DNA of 64,000 nucleotides, from NCBI GenBank assembly GCA_030063045.1, contig JAQSEB010000178.1:286581-350580 (forward strand), written 5' to 3'. The stretch is from Pratylenchus scribneri. Lineage: Eukaryota > Nematoda > Chromadorea > Rhabditida > Pratylenchidae. Within the stretch, counting starts at the first letter, position 1, and every line of letters begins with the position of its first letter. The position numbers and the translations under genes were made by a program. Shown here piece by piece: positions 10,952-23,200 of the stretch. Under the pieces are notes generated by a model. The model searched no databases. It saw nothing but the letters and a program-made list of their open reading frames with translations, and was not told the DNA's origin.

Positions 10952-13900
10952 TATTGAAAACCAAGTTGGGCTTCCAAAACTTTATCATTTCTTCAAATTA
11001 TTTAATTCAAGAACTAGGGACAAAAGAATGCGCTGAGTAATAAAATAGCCAAAACTGAAACCTACCATAATTCCTAAACTTAAAAAATAAACGGCTAAGG
11101 ATTAAAGCTCATATGCCTATCAGCGACTTTCAGCCAATTACCCAGAGGGCATTTTCCCCATATTTCCATCATTTCCCCCTACTGTGCCCTTCATTTCAAT
11201 ATTTCCTTGTGCCACCCATTTTAGGCCATCTATCATCGGTTCATTGCCTTCATTCATTTCATTCATCCTTCAATCCCATCTAAAAATCTTATTGTGTGGT
11301 TCTCCTGTGCCATTTTCCGCCCGCCCACCAAAATGCAAATATACCCCCAAATATTCCCTTCGGGGCATTGCCGCTTCCATTCCTCTCACAAATTTTGCCA
11401 AATATTTCTCACTTTCTTTCATCTTCAGATCCACCGTTTGCGATTTTGCATTGTTGCAAACAGGAAAAGTGCTAGGGCAGATGGTCAGCCATTTGCCAAT
11501 GAAAATATTTCGCACTAGAATGGAATTTTACGCAATCGAATTTTCCCATTCACCTATATTTCAACAATCTTTCAAGCTATTAATAAAATTCGCCGTATTT
11601 TTGGCATTTTTCTCAATCAATCTATCCCTTTAATTAATTGAACAAAATTCATTCTTTTCTTCTGGAAAAAAAGGAATTTTATCCCAGAAAACGAATCTCC
11701 TCTCTCAAATCAAAAATATTTCCACTTGAAAATATCCAAAAAATTTGCATAATTTTCCAACATAAAATGCATGGCGGTCATTTCCGCCCATCCAAAAAGG
11801 AAAGCAATTGAAAAAAGAGGAGAAAAATACAATGAATGGAACAAAAAATGAATAAATGAATGCGTGGGGCACAGAAGCGAGAAAGAATTTTGCCGAGAAT
11901 TTAGGCGGAAATTGAGCTGAAAGGAAGAAGAGGGGGAGGGGGATAATCCTTCGATCCATCCATCCCTTTTTTACATTTATCCCACTCCTCATTTGAATGG
12001 GCGAATTGAACGGCCATTTTTCTGGGTTAAACCGCCTCTATGCGCGGTCAAATTCATGGAACGAATTTGGGTACCAAAATTTTAAAGTGAATAAATTTAA
12101 CAAATTTTGTACCATTTTATTATTATAATAGGGATGAATTTAAGAAAAGAATTAATAGTATATTAATTAAAATTCCAAAAAGTTTTGACTAAAAAAACGG
12201 AAAAATAGAAATAGAGTCGTTTTCGCTTTTTGGTATAATTTTCGCCAAATTATATTTAATCCGATCATTTTGAAATTAAAAATTCCTCTAAGAAAACGCC
12301 TAATCAAATTGTTAAATTTTTTTCTAAAATGGCTGAGAGATTTGCCAATGCGCTAAATTCGGTTAGCCAACTCAAAAATTTCCAAATAATTCATTGACTT
12401 ATTACCCAATAGATTGATTATCCGAATTCGGATTTGGCTTATTCTCCTTTCTATTATACTCTTGCCCATAATATTACCCAGTTCATTTTGCCCTAATCTA
12501 AATTTCCAAAAATCTAATTTTCCAGTTAAAAATGCCCTCTCATTTTTAACTGATCCCAAATGAAAATTGAAAATTTCTCTCTTGAATATATTTTTCCCCA
12601 TTTTTTCCCCAATTTCCGAGCCTTAATCCGCCATTCACCCAGCAGTAGCCATTTTTCCTGTCTCCAAATCCGGACGAAAATCCTGCCCAATTTCCATTTC
12701 CCACCAACAAAATTCGCGCGACCACCGATGACCGACCCATCAGCCATCACCACAGTGTTCCTTCCCGTAGTCCGTATCCGTACCCTTGGGGCTGCTCAAC
12801 ACCTGCCTCATTCCCTTCCTCTTTCATTTTTATTCCACTTGGCATTTGGCCCCTCCTTTAAATCCTCTCACAAATGTCCCCTTTTTGTGCCTTTCAATCC
12901 ATCAAAAATTGGCATCCCATTCATTCATTCATCATCACAAAATCCACCTAAATCCGCGCACCCTCATTGGACCTATTGTTCCTCCTTCACAAATTTGGAC
13001 CAAAAAAATATTTTCCTTCATTTTTTGTTGGTTTTACTGCGCTTCCATTTCAATAATTTTAACCAATTATTTAAATTTTTTTCATATTTTATTTTAACCT
13101 TGAGGCCATATCAATGTCAAAATTTAAAATTTCAAATTTTTTCTTTATGAAACGGTTTTTGGACTTATATAACTAAAACTCAAAGCATAGAAATTCTTTT
13201 GAGAAAAATTTTATGCCAATTTTTGGCGAATTTATTTCTTAATAAATTTTAAAAATAGCTAATAAATTGGCACAAAATTTGGATTCATTTTATCATTAAT
13301 TAATATTTTCAAATTAACCAATTTTTTCCAATTTACAAAAAAATTTTAGGGCTTTATAATTAGGCAATTTTCAATATGTTCTTTTTCAAACAAATTAATT
13401 GTCCATCTGTTTGAGTCTTCCAAAAAGATGTTCTCATTTTACGAAAAAATAGTCAAAAGATAAACCAATTGTTTCCATTTGGGTATTGTAATTTGATCAA
13501 AAATTACTTCCAAAAATAATTATTTCCTACTGTTATTGGAAAAAATGAAGAAGAAAAAAAATGCATTTTACATTTTGAAAAAACCTAAAAACGAAAAATT
13601 TGTCCTTTATAGTGTCAAAAAATTTTGCATTTTTGGATAAAACAGTAAAATCCTCTCCCTTCTTATATATTTCCTTACCTGATGTCACATAAATCAAACT
13701 AAATCCAACCAAAAATTTGTAGGCCAAGTCTAATTTTTATTGACAAAATGTCATTTATTTTACTCCAACTCCGAATTAACATTTTATTATTTTTACATTT
13801 CCTCTTCCCTCCTTCTCACTCAAATTGCCAATTATCCAATCCAATTTTAGGCACAAAAATGGGGGAAATGTCGCGTGCCATGCGCCCTGGGTCAAAATTT

Positions 13901-14748
13901 GCTGGTCCCCTCCAAAACCATTTCCCCTCCCCTCAAAGCTGCTTCATTTGGCTGCGGCTATGCCCAAAATTGTAGGGTTTTATTTTGATGGGCATTGGGC
14001 AATTGAATGATACAAAAAATGGGTGCTCCGAAATTAAATCCTGATTGACAATTTTTTCATTTTTTTGGAAATAAATAACACTCCCCAATTCCCATCATCT
14101 AATCCCCATATACCATAGTGATAGTCATATAAAATTTAGTGTAATTATCGGCACTTTGTAGTTTTTAGACAATGTCACTAATGAAATTTTGATTTGTGGT
14201 AATAAATTTGCCCATCCGGCCATTCCTACTTTGCCATATCCATGTGGATGGGAATCTGCAATCACCAAAATTTTTGCAATATATTCAAATGAACCTAAAG
14301 ATTAGCTAAAAAATAATTTTAAGCCTAAAAATTTTAATACTATTCGTTGGCAAATTGTTTATAATATGACAATGGCCTTGAAAAATTCAATTATAGAATA
14401 GAGAACAGAAAATTAGGAATGTTCCAGAAGGATTCTCACGTTTTTAAAAGATTAATTCAAATAAGTTACATTTTAAGAAAATCGGCACAATTTTAATATT
14501 TCGAAAATGTTAATCCTAAATAAAATTATCCAAATAATTATTTTCCCGACTAAAATGTTATTTCATTGATTTTGATCAGTCCTTTCTAAAGAAACAATGT
14601 TTATTGGTCCTAAAATTTTTTATAAAATTATTTTTGAACCAAAAACTAGGAAAATCCGAATCAATTCCTAATTTTTTCCCCAATAATATGGGAAAAATGT
14701 GAGGGAATTGGGTCCACAAAGGTGTTCTTTTAATCGACCCCTCAACAA

Positions 14749-14821
14749 GCTCCTATAGCTCAGATGGTAGAGCGCCAGTCTAGTAAACTGGAGGTCGGCG
14801 GATCGATGCCGCCTGGGAGCA
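14749..14821 (+). tRNA. tRNA-Thr (anticodon AGT)
   Basis: Acceptor GCTCCTA pairs with TGGGAGC, the D-arm is GCTCAGATGGTAGAGC, anticodon stem CCAGT/ACTGG encloses loop CTAGTAA with anticodon AGT, T-stem GGCGG/CCGCC, discriminator A. One oddity: the T-loop reads ATCGATG, so the nearly invariant T54 is A. All stems pair perfectly, so the gene is probably real, but the changed T-loop could weaken the internal promoter B box or the T54-A58 pair. Confidence 0.9.
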
Positions 14822-17250
14822 AATAATTTTTACATTTTTTATTATATTTCTAAAATTTATTTTACCCCAATAATTTGTCTGCCAATTTATTTTCTCCTTG
14901 AATGTATTATTTTCATTTACTTTCCTTCTCCTTGGACAAACAATTAAATTTTGTGGGCGGCGAATTGAACAAAAAAAACAACAAAAAATTGTAATTGAGA
15001 AGAATGCACTGGGAAGGGAGTGAAAAGCAATTTGCATGCCCCCCATTACATTCTTCTGCTCCATTAATTTGTCAATTGCTTTCTTTGATAGAATGGAAAT
15101 GAAACCATCAAAAAAGTATAGTAAAAATTATCCCAGTTCATTTTCCAGCTTGAACATAATTTTATCCAATTCATCGACGCAAATTGCAATCCACGAAAAG
15201 ACAAACTAAAAGAGGCCACTTTTAGGTTGGATCGAAAAATGTTTTTCACTTTAAGAATTAAGGTATAATAAAATTTTCTAGCAGATTAAATTAATTAAAA
15301 ATATTGGTGGTAATTTTCGGCCACTGCAAATTTAATAAAAAGCTTAAGTGGACGATCTCATCATCAGTCCAGCAGATTTTTTAAAATTCACATCCAAGTC
15401 TAAGGCCAAAAATTTTTAAAATAAATATTTTATTGAATGAATTACACATAAAAGCAATGAGAATTTACTAAAATTTGCATATTGAGGCCATAAAATTTGG
15501 CCCAATCATTTTTTCATATCGAAGTAATTTTCATTTCCTTGCATTATCCCAATCTAAACCCTAAAGCAGTATTATATGAACAAATTTATGGTCAAAAAAT
15601 GCCAATTTTTGGAGAGAAATTTTGCATAAATTCAATGATTTTCTGAGTACATAAATTAATATTTTTTTATTTTATCAAAATTTCCAAATCCCCAATACTT
15701 TATATTTCACATCCAATATTTACTACCTATATTATATGTATTATTCAAAATTGTCATAAAATTAATGCGGCCCACATATCGCGATCGCGATGCCAAGTAG
15801 CCGAAAATGAATTATTATAATACCCCCTTCCATCCATTTATTGACTCCCCGCTGATTTTGGCCACATTCTGACCATCCAAAGGAGGGGAAGGGGTCAGTC
15901 AATGCGCAACCGCATCATTCGGCTCCCAATATACAATTTTGGTGGGGGTTATATGAGCTTTTGTTTGTCCACTTGTCCTCCTCCTCCTCTTCCCCGTTTC
16001 TTCTTTCAATGCGCGCACATTGCCCTCTCCCCCCCCCCCCCTCCCCTTCCTCCTTGCCTAAATCCCCTTCGGCGCAAATCCATTGCCCACCACCATTTCC
16101 ATCAAAATGGTCATCTTCATCTTCCCTCATCACATCATCATCATCGGTGGTGGATGGCCCCAGGGGTCAATCTTCCTTATATTCCCGTTGGTCGAAAACA
16201 TAACACACCAATCATCTGCTTCTACCTAAATTTCCATCTTCCTTTCTTCGGCGGAACATGCGCACTTATTGTTCGTCCCTGCATTTTAATTCGCATTCCT
16301 TTTTACCTGCAGTTTTGTTTTGATTCTTACCTTAAGGGTCCCAGAGTTATATTATTAATTATTGCTCTCAAAAATGCCATTGATAAATTTATTTTTATTC
16401 CCCATTCAAATTACGATCATTCCTTTTAGTCATAATACCCCGAAACAATAATTTCATGTTGTTTCTGATTTGATCAAAAATTTCCCAAAAAGAATAACCA
16501 TCCACTTTTTCATAGAGATATTAGTAAAAATTTTAATATGTAAAAAAGAAATATTCAATAAAAATTCCGAAGGTAAAGGACCAACTTAATTTTATCATTT
16601 TTTTCGAAAATGGATAAATTGACTGCTCAAAAATCCAATTCGAATAAAGCTACCTATTTTTAATAATAAAAATAAATTTGCGCATCCTTCCCAATTCCAA
16701 TTCCGCATAATTTGAGCCAACAACGCGCAGTTTGTTTCCCTTGGGAGAGGGGAAAACAACAATTCAATTCAATTGTGAGATGGACAGTCAGTCTCGCTCG
16801 ACCATTCACAAAAATTGCCAAGAATGGCCTTTCCCAAAAGGGATGAATGAATTGATGGTTGGAATGGGGCAACAATTGTGGGGTTTTTGTGTTTTGAAGG
16901 AAAGATGAGAAGGGCAGAAGGAGGAAGGAAGACTGTTTTGTTGTTCGGCCAAATTGATGGTCTCTCGCGCACGGCACAAATTTGCCAATGGTTGGGGGTA
17001 CCCTTTTGGGACAGCTTGTTGCTTGTCTCCTTCCTTCATTCATTCATTTTTGCATATAACAATTAAACGGTCAAATTATATATTGGCCAGATAAAATACC
17101 AAATTAATTGGCATTTTCTTCGAAAATTTTAGGCAAAAATTTTAATTTTATTTTAAACCATTCTATACCAATTTTTGCCTATTCTACTTCTATTAATTAT
17201 TTTATTTTTTTATTTTTTTATTATTTTATTTTTAATTATTTAATTATTTT
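14822..17250. other. Intergenic region upstream of the LRR gene
   Basis: No supported gene. It contains a 14-bp perfect palindrome ATCGCGATCGCGAT (15778-15791), a C-run of 13 (16029-16041) within a pyrimidine-rich patch at 15960-16160, and otherwise AT-rich DNA. It may hold control sequence for the LRR gene that starts at 17272. Confidence 0.5.
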
Positions 17251-17263
17251 TTCCTAAATTCAG
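17251..17263 (+). promoter_or_regulatory. Candidate spliced-leader acceptor of the LRR gene
   Basis: TTCCTAAATTCAG ends 8 bases before the ATG at 17272, preceded by a long T-rich stretch. This is the usual position and sequence of a nematode trans-splice acceptor and supports the chosen start. Inferred. Confidence 0.5.
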
Positions 17264-17271
17264 AGCAAAAA

Positions 17272-20200
17272 ATGGGAATAAAAATAAAAGAATGGGCAAA
17301 AATTGTTCATTCAACATTTCTAATATTTTTATTATTTCTACTTCCACATTTTGGCCTCGCATTTTGTCCACCCGGCTGTGAATGCAATGACCAATTGTTG
17401 AGCGTTGAATGCGATTATTCCGGCCTCACATCCATTCCAATTTTGTATTCATTTTATTAAATTATTTAATAGAATTAAATTTAAAATTATTTTAAAATTC
17501 ATTTTAATATATGAGAATTTTATTATTATTAATTTTATTTAAATTAAACTTTATTTCCTAATATTAATAAAAAAAAATAAATAAAAATTTAATTTTTTAA
17601 TAAATTTAAAAATTAAATTAAGGCTGAATCCAATGCTCAAATCATTGACAATTCGAAATTCCAATGGCCTCAAAATGGACACATTCTCAATTGCATTATA
17701 TCCGGGTGAGAATTTACATTTAAATTTTATTAAAAATATTTAAATATTTTAAATTAATTAATATTAATTTTAATTTTCCTTTTTCAGAATTGGAGACATT
17801 GGAATTGTCGAACAATCAAATTGGCCAAATTCCGGCCCAATTCCTTGCACCATTGACCAAATTGAGGCATTTGAATTTGAGAGGAAATAAATTGAAACGA
17901 TTGGAGCCAAAAATGTTCGAAAAAATGACCATTTTGGAGGTAAAAAAAACAAAGAAATTTCTTATTAATTTTTAAAAATTTTAAATTACTTATGAGTTTA
18001 CATACAAATATTACGGTTCAAATTCAAGATTTTGATTAAAAATCTGGAAAATTTTTTAAAATTATTCGCGAAAAAATATCGAGTCAAAAATAAAAAAATC
18101 CTCTCAGTATTGAATTTTTAGCATATAAACCAAAGTAGTTGGTTTTCTTAAACAGTTTGTCTGATTATAGGCATCATTGAGGATTCGAACCAACAACATT
18201 TCTGAACATGAAATCAAAGTCTTTAACCAATAGACTATTTAATTGCGCGTGGATTGACGGATGATTTTATAATAAAAGGATTGAATGATTTGGGAATTTT
18301 GGGATATTTTGAATTTTTTTGAATAATATTTTTGCGAATAACATAAAAATCAATTAAAAATTTTCCTTATTAGCATATGAACAAAAATCAAGTTTCTACA
18401 ATGGATAAGTAAGACATTATTGAACCATAATATTCCAAAATTGCCTTTATGTTATTTTTAATTAAAATCAATTTTAAATTAAATTAATTTCCCTTATAGT
18501 CCATCGACATCTCCTCCAACCAAATTGACCTTCTCCTCCCTGGTCAAATGGATTCCTTGCCAAATTTACTCTCATTGAATATTTCCTCCAATTTATTACA
18601 TTCATTGCCGGCCAATCCAATTTTGGGTGCCCCAAAATTGCGTCAACTAAATTTGGCCTCGAATCGATTCGCCAAATTGCCATCGAATTTTGCCAATGAA
18701 TCAGAGAATGGGATTCAGCTGGAGGAATTGAATTTTGCTGGAAATATTATTTCCGAGGTGGGAAATAATTTTAGTAAAAATTTAAATAACAAAAAATTTG
18801 AAACATTTTCCCTGTTAAATATTTTTTAAAAAAATTTAAGAAAATGTTTATTTAATTTAATAAATATTTGAGTAGAAATTCATCAAAATAAGAAGTCCGC
18901 ATTTTGGAAATTCTTTTGGTCGTACTCAACAAAGAAACAACCAAGGAATCCATTCGAATTTGAAAGCACTAAAAATTTTCCATTTTTAAAACAAAACAAT
19001 TTAAATGGTCAAAATTCTGATTTATTATACTCAAAGATATTTCAATTTTTAAAGCTAAATTTAATAATAGTATTTATAAAGAGCTAGTAGCTATATATAA
19101 TTTTAACAAAATATAAAAAATTACTCATTAATTTTTTCAACAGTTACCTTCCAATGCATTTTTGGGCTGTTCAAAAATGCGCAAATTGGATTTGAGTGCA
19201 AATTTAATTTCCCACATTGAGGATGGGGCATTCAATGGATTAATCGAATTGAGGGAATTGAATTTGGCACAAAATTTGGTAAGCACAAATTATGGAAAAA
19301 TAATTATAAAAAATTATATAAAATCGGCAATATTAAAATTTTAATAAAAATAATTTTTTAAAATTATACAAAAATCAGCTTCTTAATTTAAATAATTTTC
19401 CCCAATATTTTTCTTCAGTTATCCACGCCATTTCCCAAGGCAGAAGGAGAGGAAAATAATGTGGAAAATGGCCCACAAAATTGGGCGAAATTGCCGAACA
19501 AATTGGAACGATTGGATTTGTCCAGGAATTCATGGACACAGGTTGGTTTTATTATTATTGAGTAAATTTAAAATATACATATTCAAAATTTTAATTTAAA
19601 GCTAATTTAATTTATTAAGTTCAGAATATGCCAAAAATTAAAATAATTGAAATTTTTACAACAATTTAGTTTCTACTTTCTAGATTTATTCTAACAAATA
19701 AAAATATGATCTTATTTCAGTCATTTTTGACGATTTTTATAAGGACAATGTCAACATTTATCAAATGAGGAGAATATGTCAATGGTAAATGTTGACATTG
19801 GGCTCACCAAGATTGGTACTAATTGATCAAAATTAGTAGTCAAATTAATTTTTAAATGATTATAAAATAGGACGAGTCGGTTTTACAAAAGTGTCTCGGT
19901 TTTAAAAATCTGCTTTTCTGTTTCCGAATTTCTTCATTTCGGTTTAAATAGCAAAAAATTCCAAATTTATGTTTTAATTCGTTTATTTTTGAAATCGAAA
20001 CTGCCCTGTCCCTAATTAATTACTATTAGAAAAATACTTTACTGAATTTAATAAAAAAAAACATTAATTAATTTCCTTTTTTTAAGATTCCAGAGAATGT
20101 TTTCCTTGGAGCAAAATCATTGAAAGAATTATTGCTCGAAGAAATGAGTCAATTGAGGGAAATTAAGGTAATTAATAAAATGTCAATCTCCAAAATTTCC

Positions 20201-23200
20201 CCTTCGAAATAGGAAAATGCATTCGCCGATTTGTCCAGCATTGAGCGACTTTCCTTGGCAAATTCCAATTTTCTTCACAAAATTCATTCAAATACTTTTG
20301 GAGGCCAAAATGCCGGCAACAATTTGATTCATTTGAATTTGGCCAATTGCCAACTTTCCACAATTTCCCAACAATTTTTGCCAAATGGCCAATGGGAACG
20401 GCTGAAAACGCTCAATTTAAATGGTTAATAACCAACAAAAATTATCTTAAAAAATTTGAATTAAATCCAATCCGATCCCAAAAGGTTGAATCCTATTCTA
20501 AAAAACTGGTTTTATAAAATGTAAAAAAATCAACAAATAAAATTATTTATTTTATGAATAGGAATAATACTTAAAATTTTCAGAACTAATTTTCAAATTA
20601 TTTTCCATTTCAAAAAATTTTAATAAAATAAATTATATAATAGAATAGAATAGATAACATTATGAATTAATCATTTGGAAATTAATGGGGCTCTTATATT
20701 TAACCAAATTATTTATCTCTGCTGGATGAGAGTGAGAGTTATGTTTTGTGGACCAAAAAACAGAGATTCAAATAATCTTGTTTTTGGAAATTATAATTAG
20801 ATTTTAAATTAATGATTTAAATAAGAATTTGATGCCAATGCCAATTACTTCACTTTTCCAGGGAATCGTTGGAATTGTGAATGCCAATTAATGGCATTTT
20901 TGCCTTCCATCTTAGAAGGTTTACAAAAACGCCAACACCAATTTGTGGACAATGTGCTTTGTGCGGAACCGGAATTCGCCAATGGCCAATCAATTGTTGC
21001 GGTGGCAAAAGTGAGTTCATATTATTTTTATGATTAATTAAAAAAGAGAGAAAATATTCCAAATTGATAGAAAAAATAATTTTTCAATTAATAAATTTAA
21101 AAGATTTTATCACAAAATCTTAATTCAATTAAAAATGTGATTTTTTCATAAAAAGACTCGAACTTATTAACTGCCTTTTAGAAATCTGATGCTAAACCAA
21201 CTGTGACAAAAACCCATTAATTTGTCGCTTTATTTCATAGAAAAATTTTTACTCAAAAATATTGGAAAAATATAAACCATTTTTGTCACAAACAGATTTA
21301 ATAGGAAAAGAATTTTTTGAATTTTTTTTCCCTAAACCAGTGGGGCAGAGCCCCACTGGTTTAAGGCATGCTTCCGTGTCGGAAAAAGCGCGGGGCGCTT
21401 TAAGGTATCCCAGTAGGTTTTTTATTCAAGTTTTGGACGGCTCGCTTCGCTCGCCTCGTATTTTTCGATTTTTTAAACCGGTTTAAGTTTATATCTCGAA
21501 ACCGGTTTGGTATTACAAACTGCGCAATATACAATTCGATCCGTCTCGTTGAGCTCTACAACTTTGCTTTTTACCGGGCAGCTCTATCTCAACTCTCAAA
21601 AAAGTTATAAGGAATTTTCGACTCGCGCAGCTAAAATAGGAAATTTCCCGTATTTGTTTAGACTTCCCTGGCCACCGTAGACCCCCTAACCTATATATCA
21701 TTTTGTAGCTAACATTCTAACTTAGGAGCGGTTTTTAGTTTCAAATCGATTGAGGTCCAAGGAAAAAAGTTTTACCTGGGCAAACCGGTTTTTAAACCGG
21801 TTTCGACCCAAACCCAAACCCCTATCAAAAAACGCGTATTTTTCCTGGATGCGCATTGAAAAGTTACCCCTAGAATGTGCAAATCCCAAATCGAAAAAAA
21901 CCCTTTAAAAAAAGTTCCAAGTTTTTGAATGAAAAATGTAAAACGGATTATATTGAATTTTTTTCCCCTAATTTTTATTGATTTTAAGGAATTTTCATAT
22001 TCTAAAATTGACAAAATTAATGAAAGGAAAAAATATTTGAGAATAAAAATTTATTATTCCAAAAATTCTTAATATTTTTTTTCAGAAAAATTTGCATGAT
22101 TTTTCCAAATGTCCATCTTCTTCATCGACAATGTCCTCGGGGCAAATTTTCATTCAGGAAAATTTTGTGTGGATTGCCTCGGGCGCTGCCCTCCTTTTGA
22201 TGGTCTCCTCGTTGGTTTTGCTGTTTTTGACCATTTTTTGTTGTTGCCAAAAAGGAGGAGGAGACAAAAATCATTTTTGTTTCCGGTTAGTTTTTTTTCA
22301 TTAATTTAAAATTCGATTTTAATTTAAATTTTTAATACAATAATTTTTATTAAAAATTATGGCAAAATTAAATTCGGATTAAATAAATAAAAATATTTAC
22401 TACTTATATATTTAAGATATATTTCTATTTTCTACAATTTGTTAAAAATAATACTTTTTTTCAATCGGTTGCCCTATCTCAAGTATTAATTAAGTTTTTA
22501 GAAGAGCATTTTTTGATATGACTCTGGTCAAAATTAATCATTAAAGTTTATTACCAAAAATTGAAAACTGTCCAATGTAGGCCTATTTTACAATTTTTTG
22601 GTCAAAAATTTTTGCCAATTTTTAAAATATCCGTTAATTCTTTCTCTAATCAATTCATGCCAATCTTGGTCTAGTATCTAGTTTTAGAATGGTAATAAAT
22701 TTACTAAACTTAAAGCTTTATATATTTACTTGAAAATTTTTATTTTCATCGGCAATTTTAGGTCCAATATCCAACTTTTATTTATTAATCTTGAAAAAAT
22801 TAATTTAAGAAATTTCAGATGTTCAAAAAGACGTGAAAATGGAGTGAAAAAGGATCAATTGGGCCGAGTTCAACTCTATTCAACCGGGTCAACATTCACT
22901 GAATCATTGATTTATGAGAAGGGTCCATCATATTCGGCCTCATCGTCCACGGCAATCAACAATGGAATATTGCCGGCAAATTCATTGAATGGAGGCCAAA
23001 CAAATCGGTAAGAAAATAAGGATTAATTTTAAATTTTTAAAAAATCAAAATTTTAAAAATATATTTTAAAAAATTATTTTTTAGTTCTACTGCTTCAAAA
23101 TTCTATTCATTTGGGGATGGAATGCCCGCTGGGAATCGTCAAATTGAAAATGGAATATCAACAAATCAAAGAATTATTCCGCAACAAAAATCGCCGTCTA

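Larger units (their letters stand above)
2329..14748. other. 12.4-kb gene-poor stretch
   Basis: I find no convincing exon chain here. Open frames of 60-200 codons near 3311, 6016, 8610-9074, 10094 and 12560 are low-complexity or Phe/Pro/Ser-rich readings of pyrimidine-rich DNA and lack splice or homology support. The stretch is unusually full of TTGGCC/GGCCAA words for such AT-rich DNA. GC-richer patches at about 6190-6460 and 8620-9010 might be promoters or regulatory DNA. It may be upstream control sequence of neighbouring genes or a long non-coding interval. Confidence 0.5.

Noticed and set aside
12560..13150. 196-codon plus-strand open frame
   Set aside because: Phe/Ser/Pro-rich reading of pyrimidine-rich DNA with no domain, no splice partner and competing frames on both strands.
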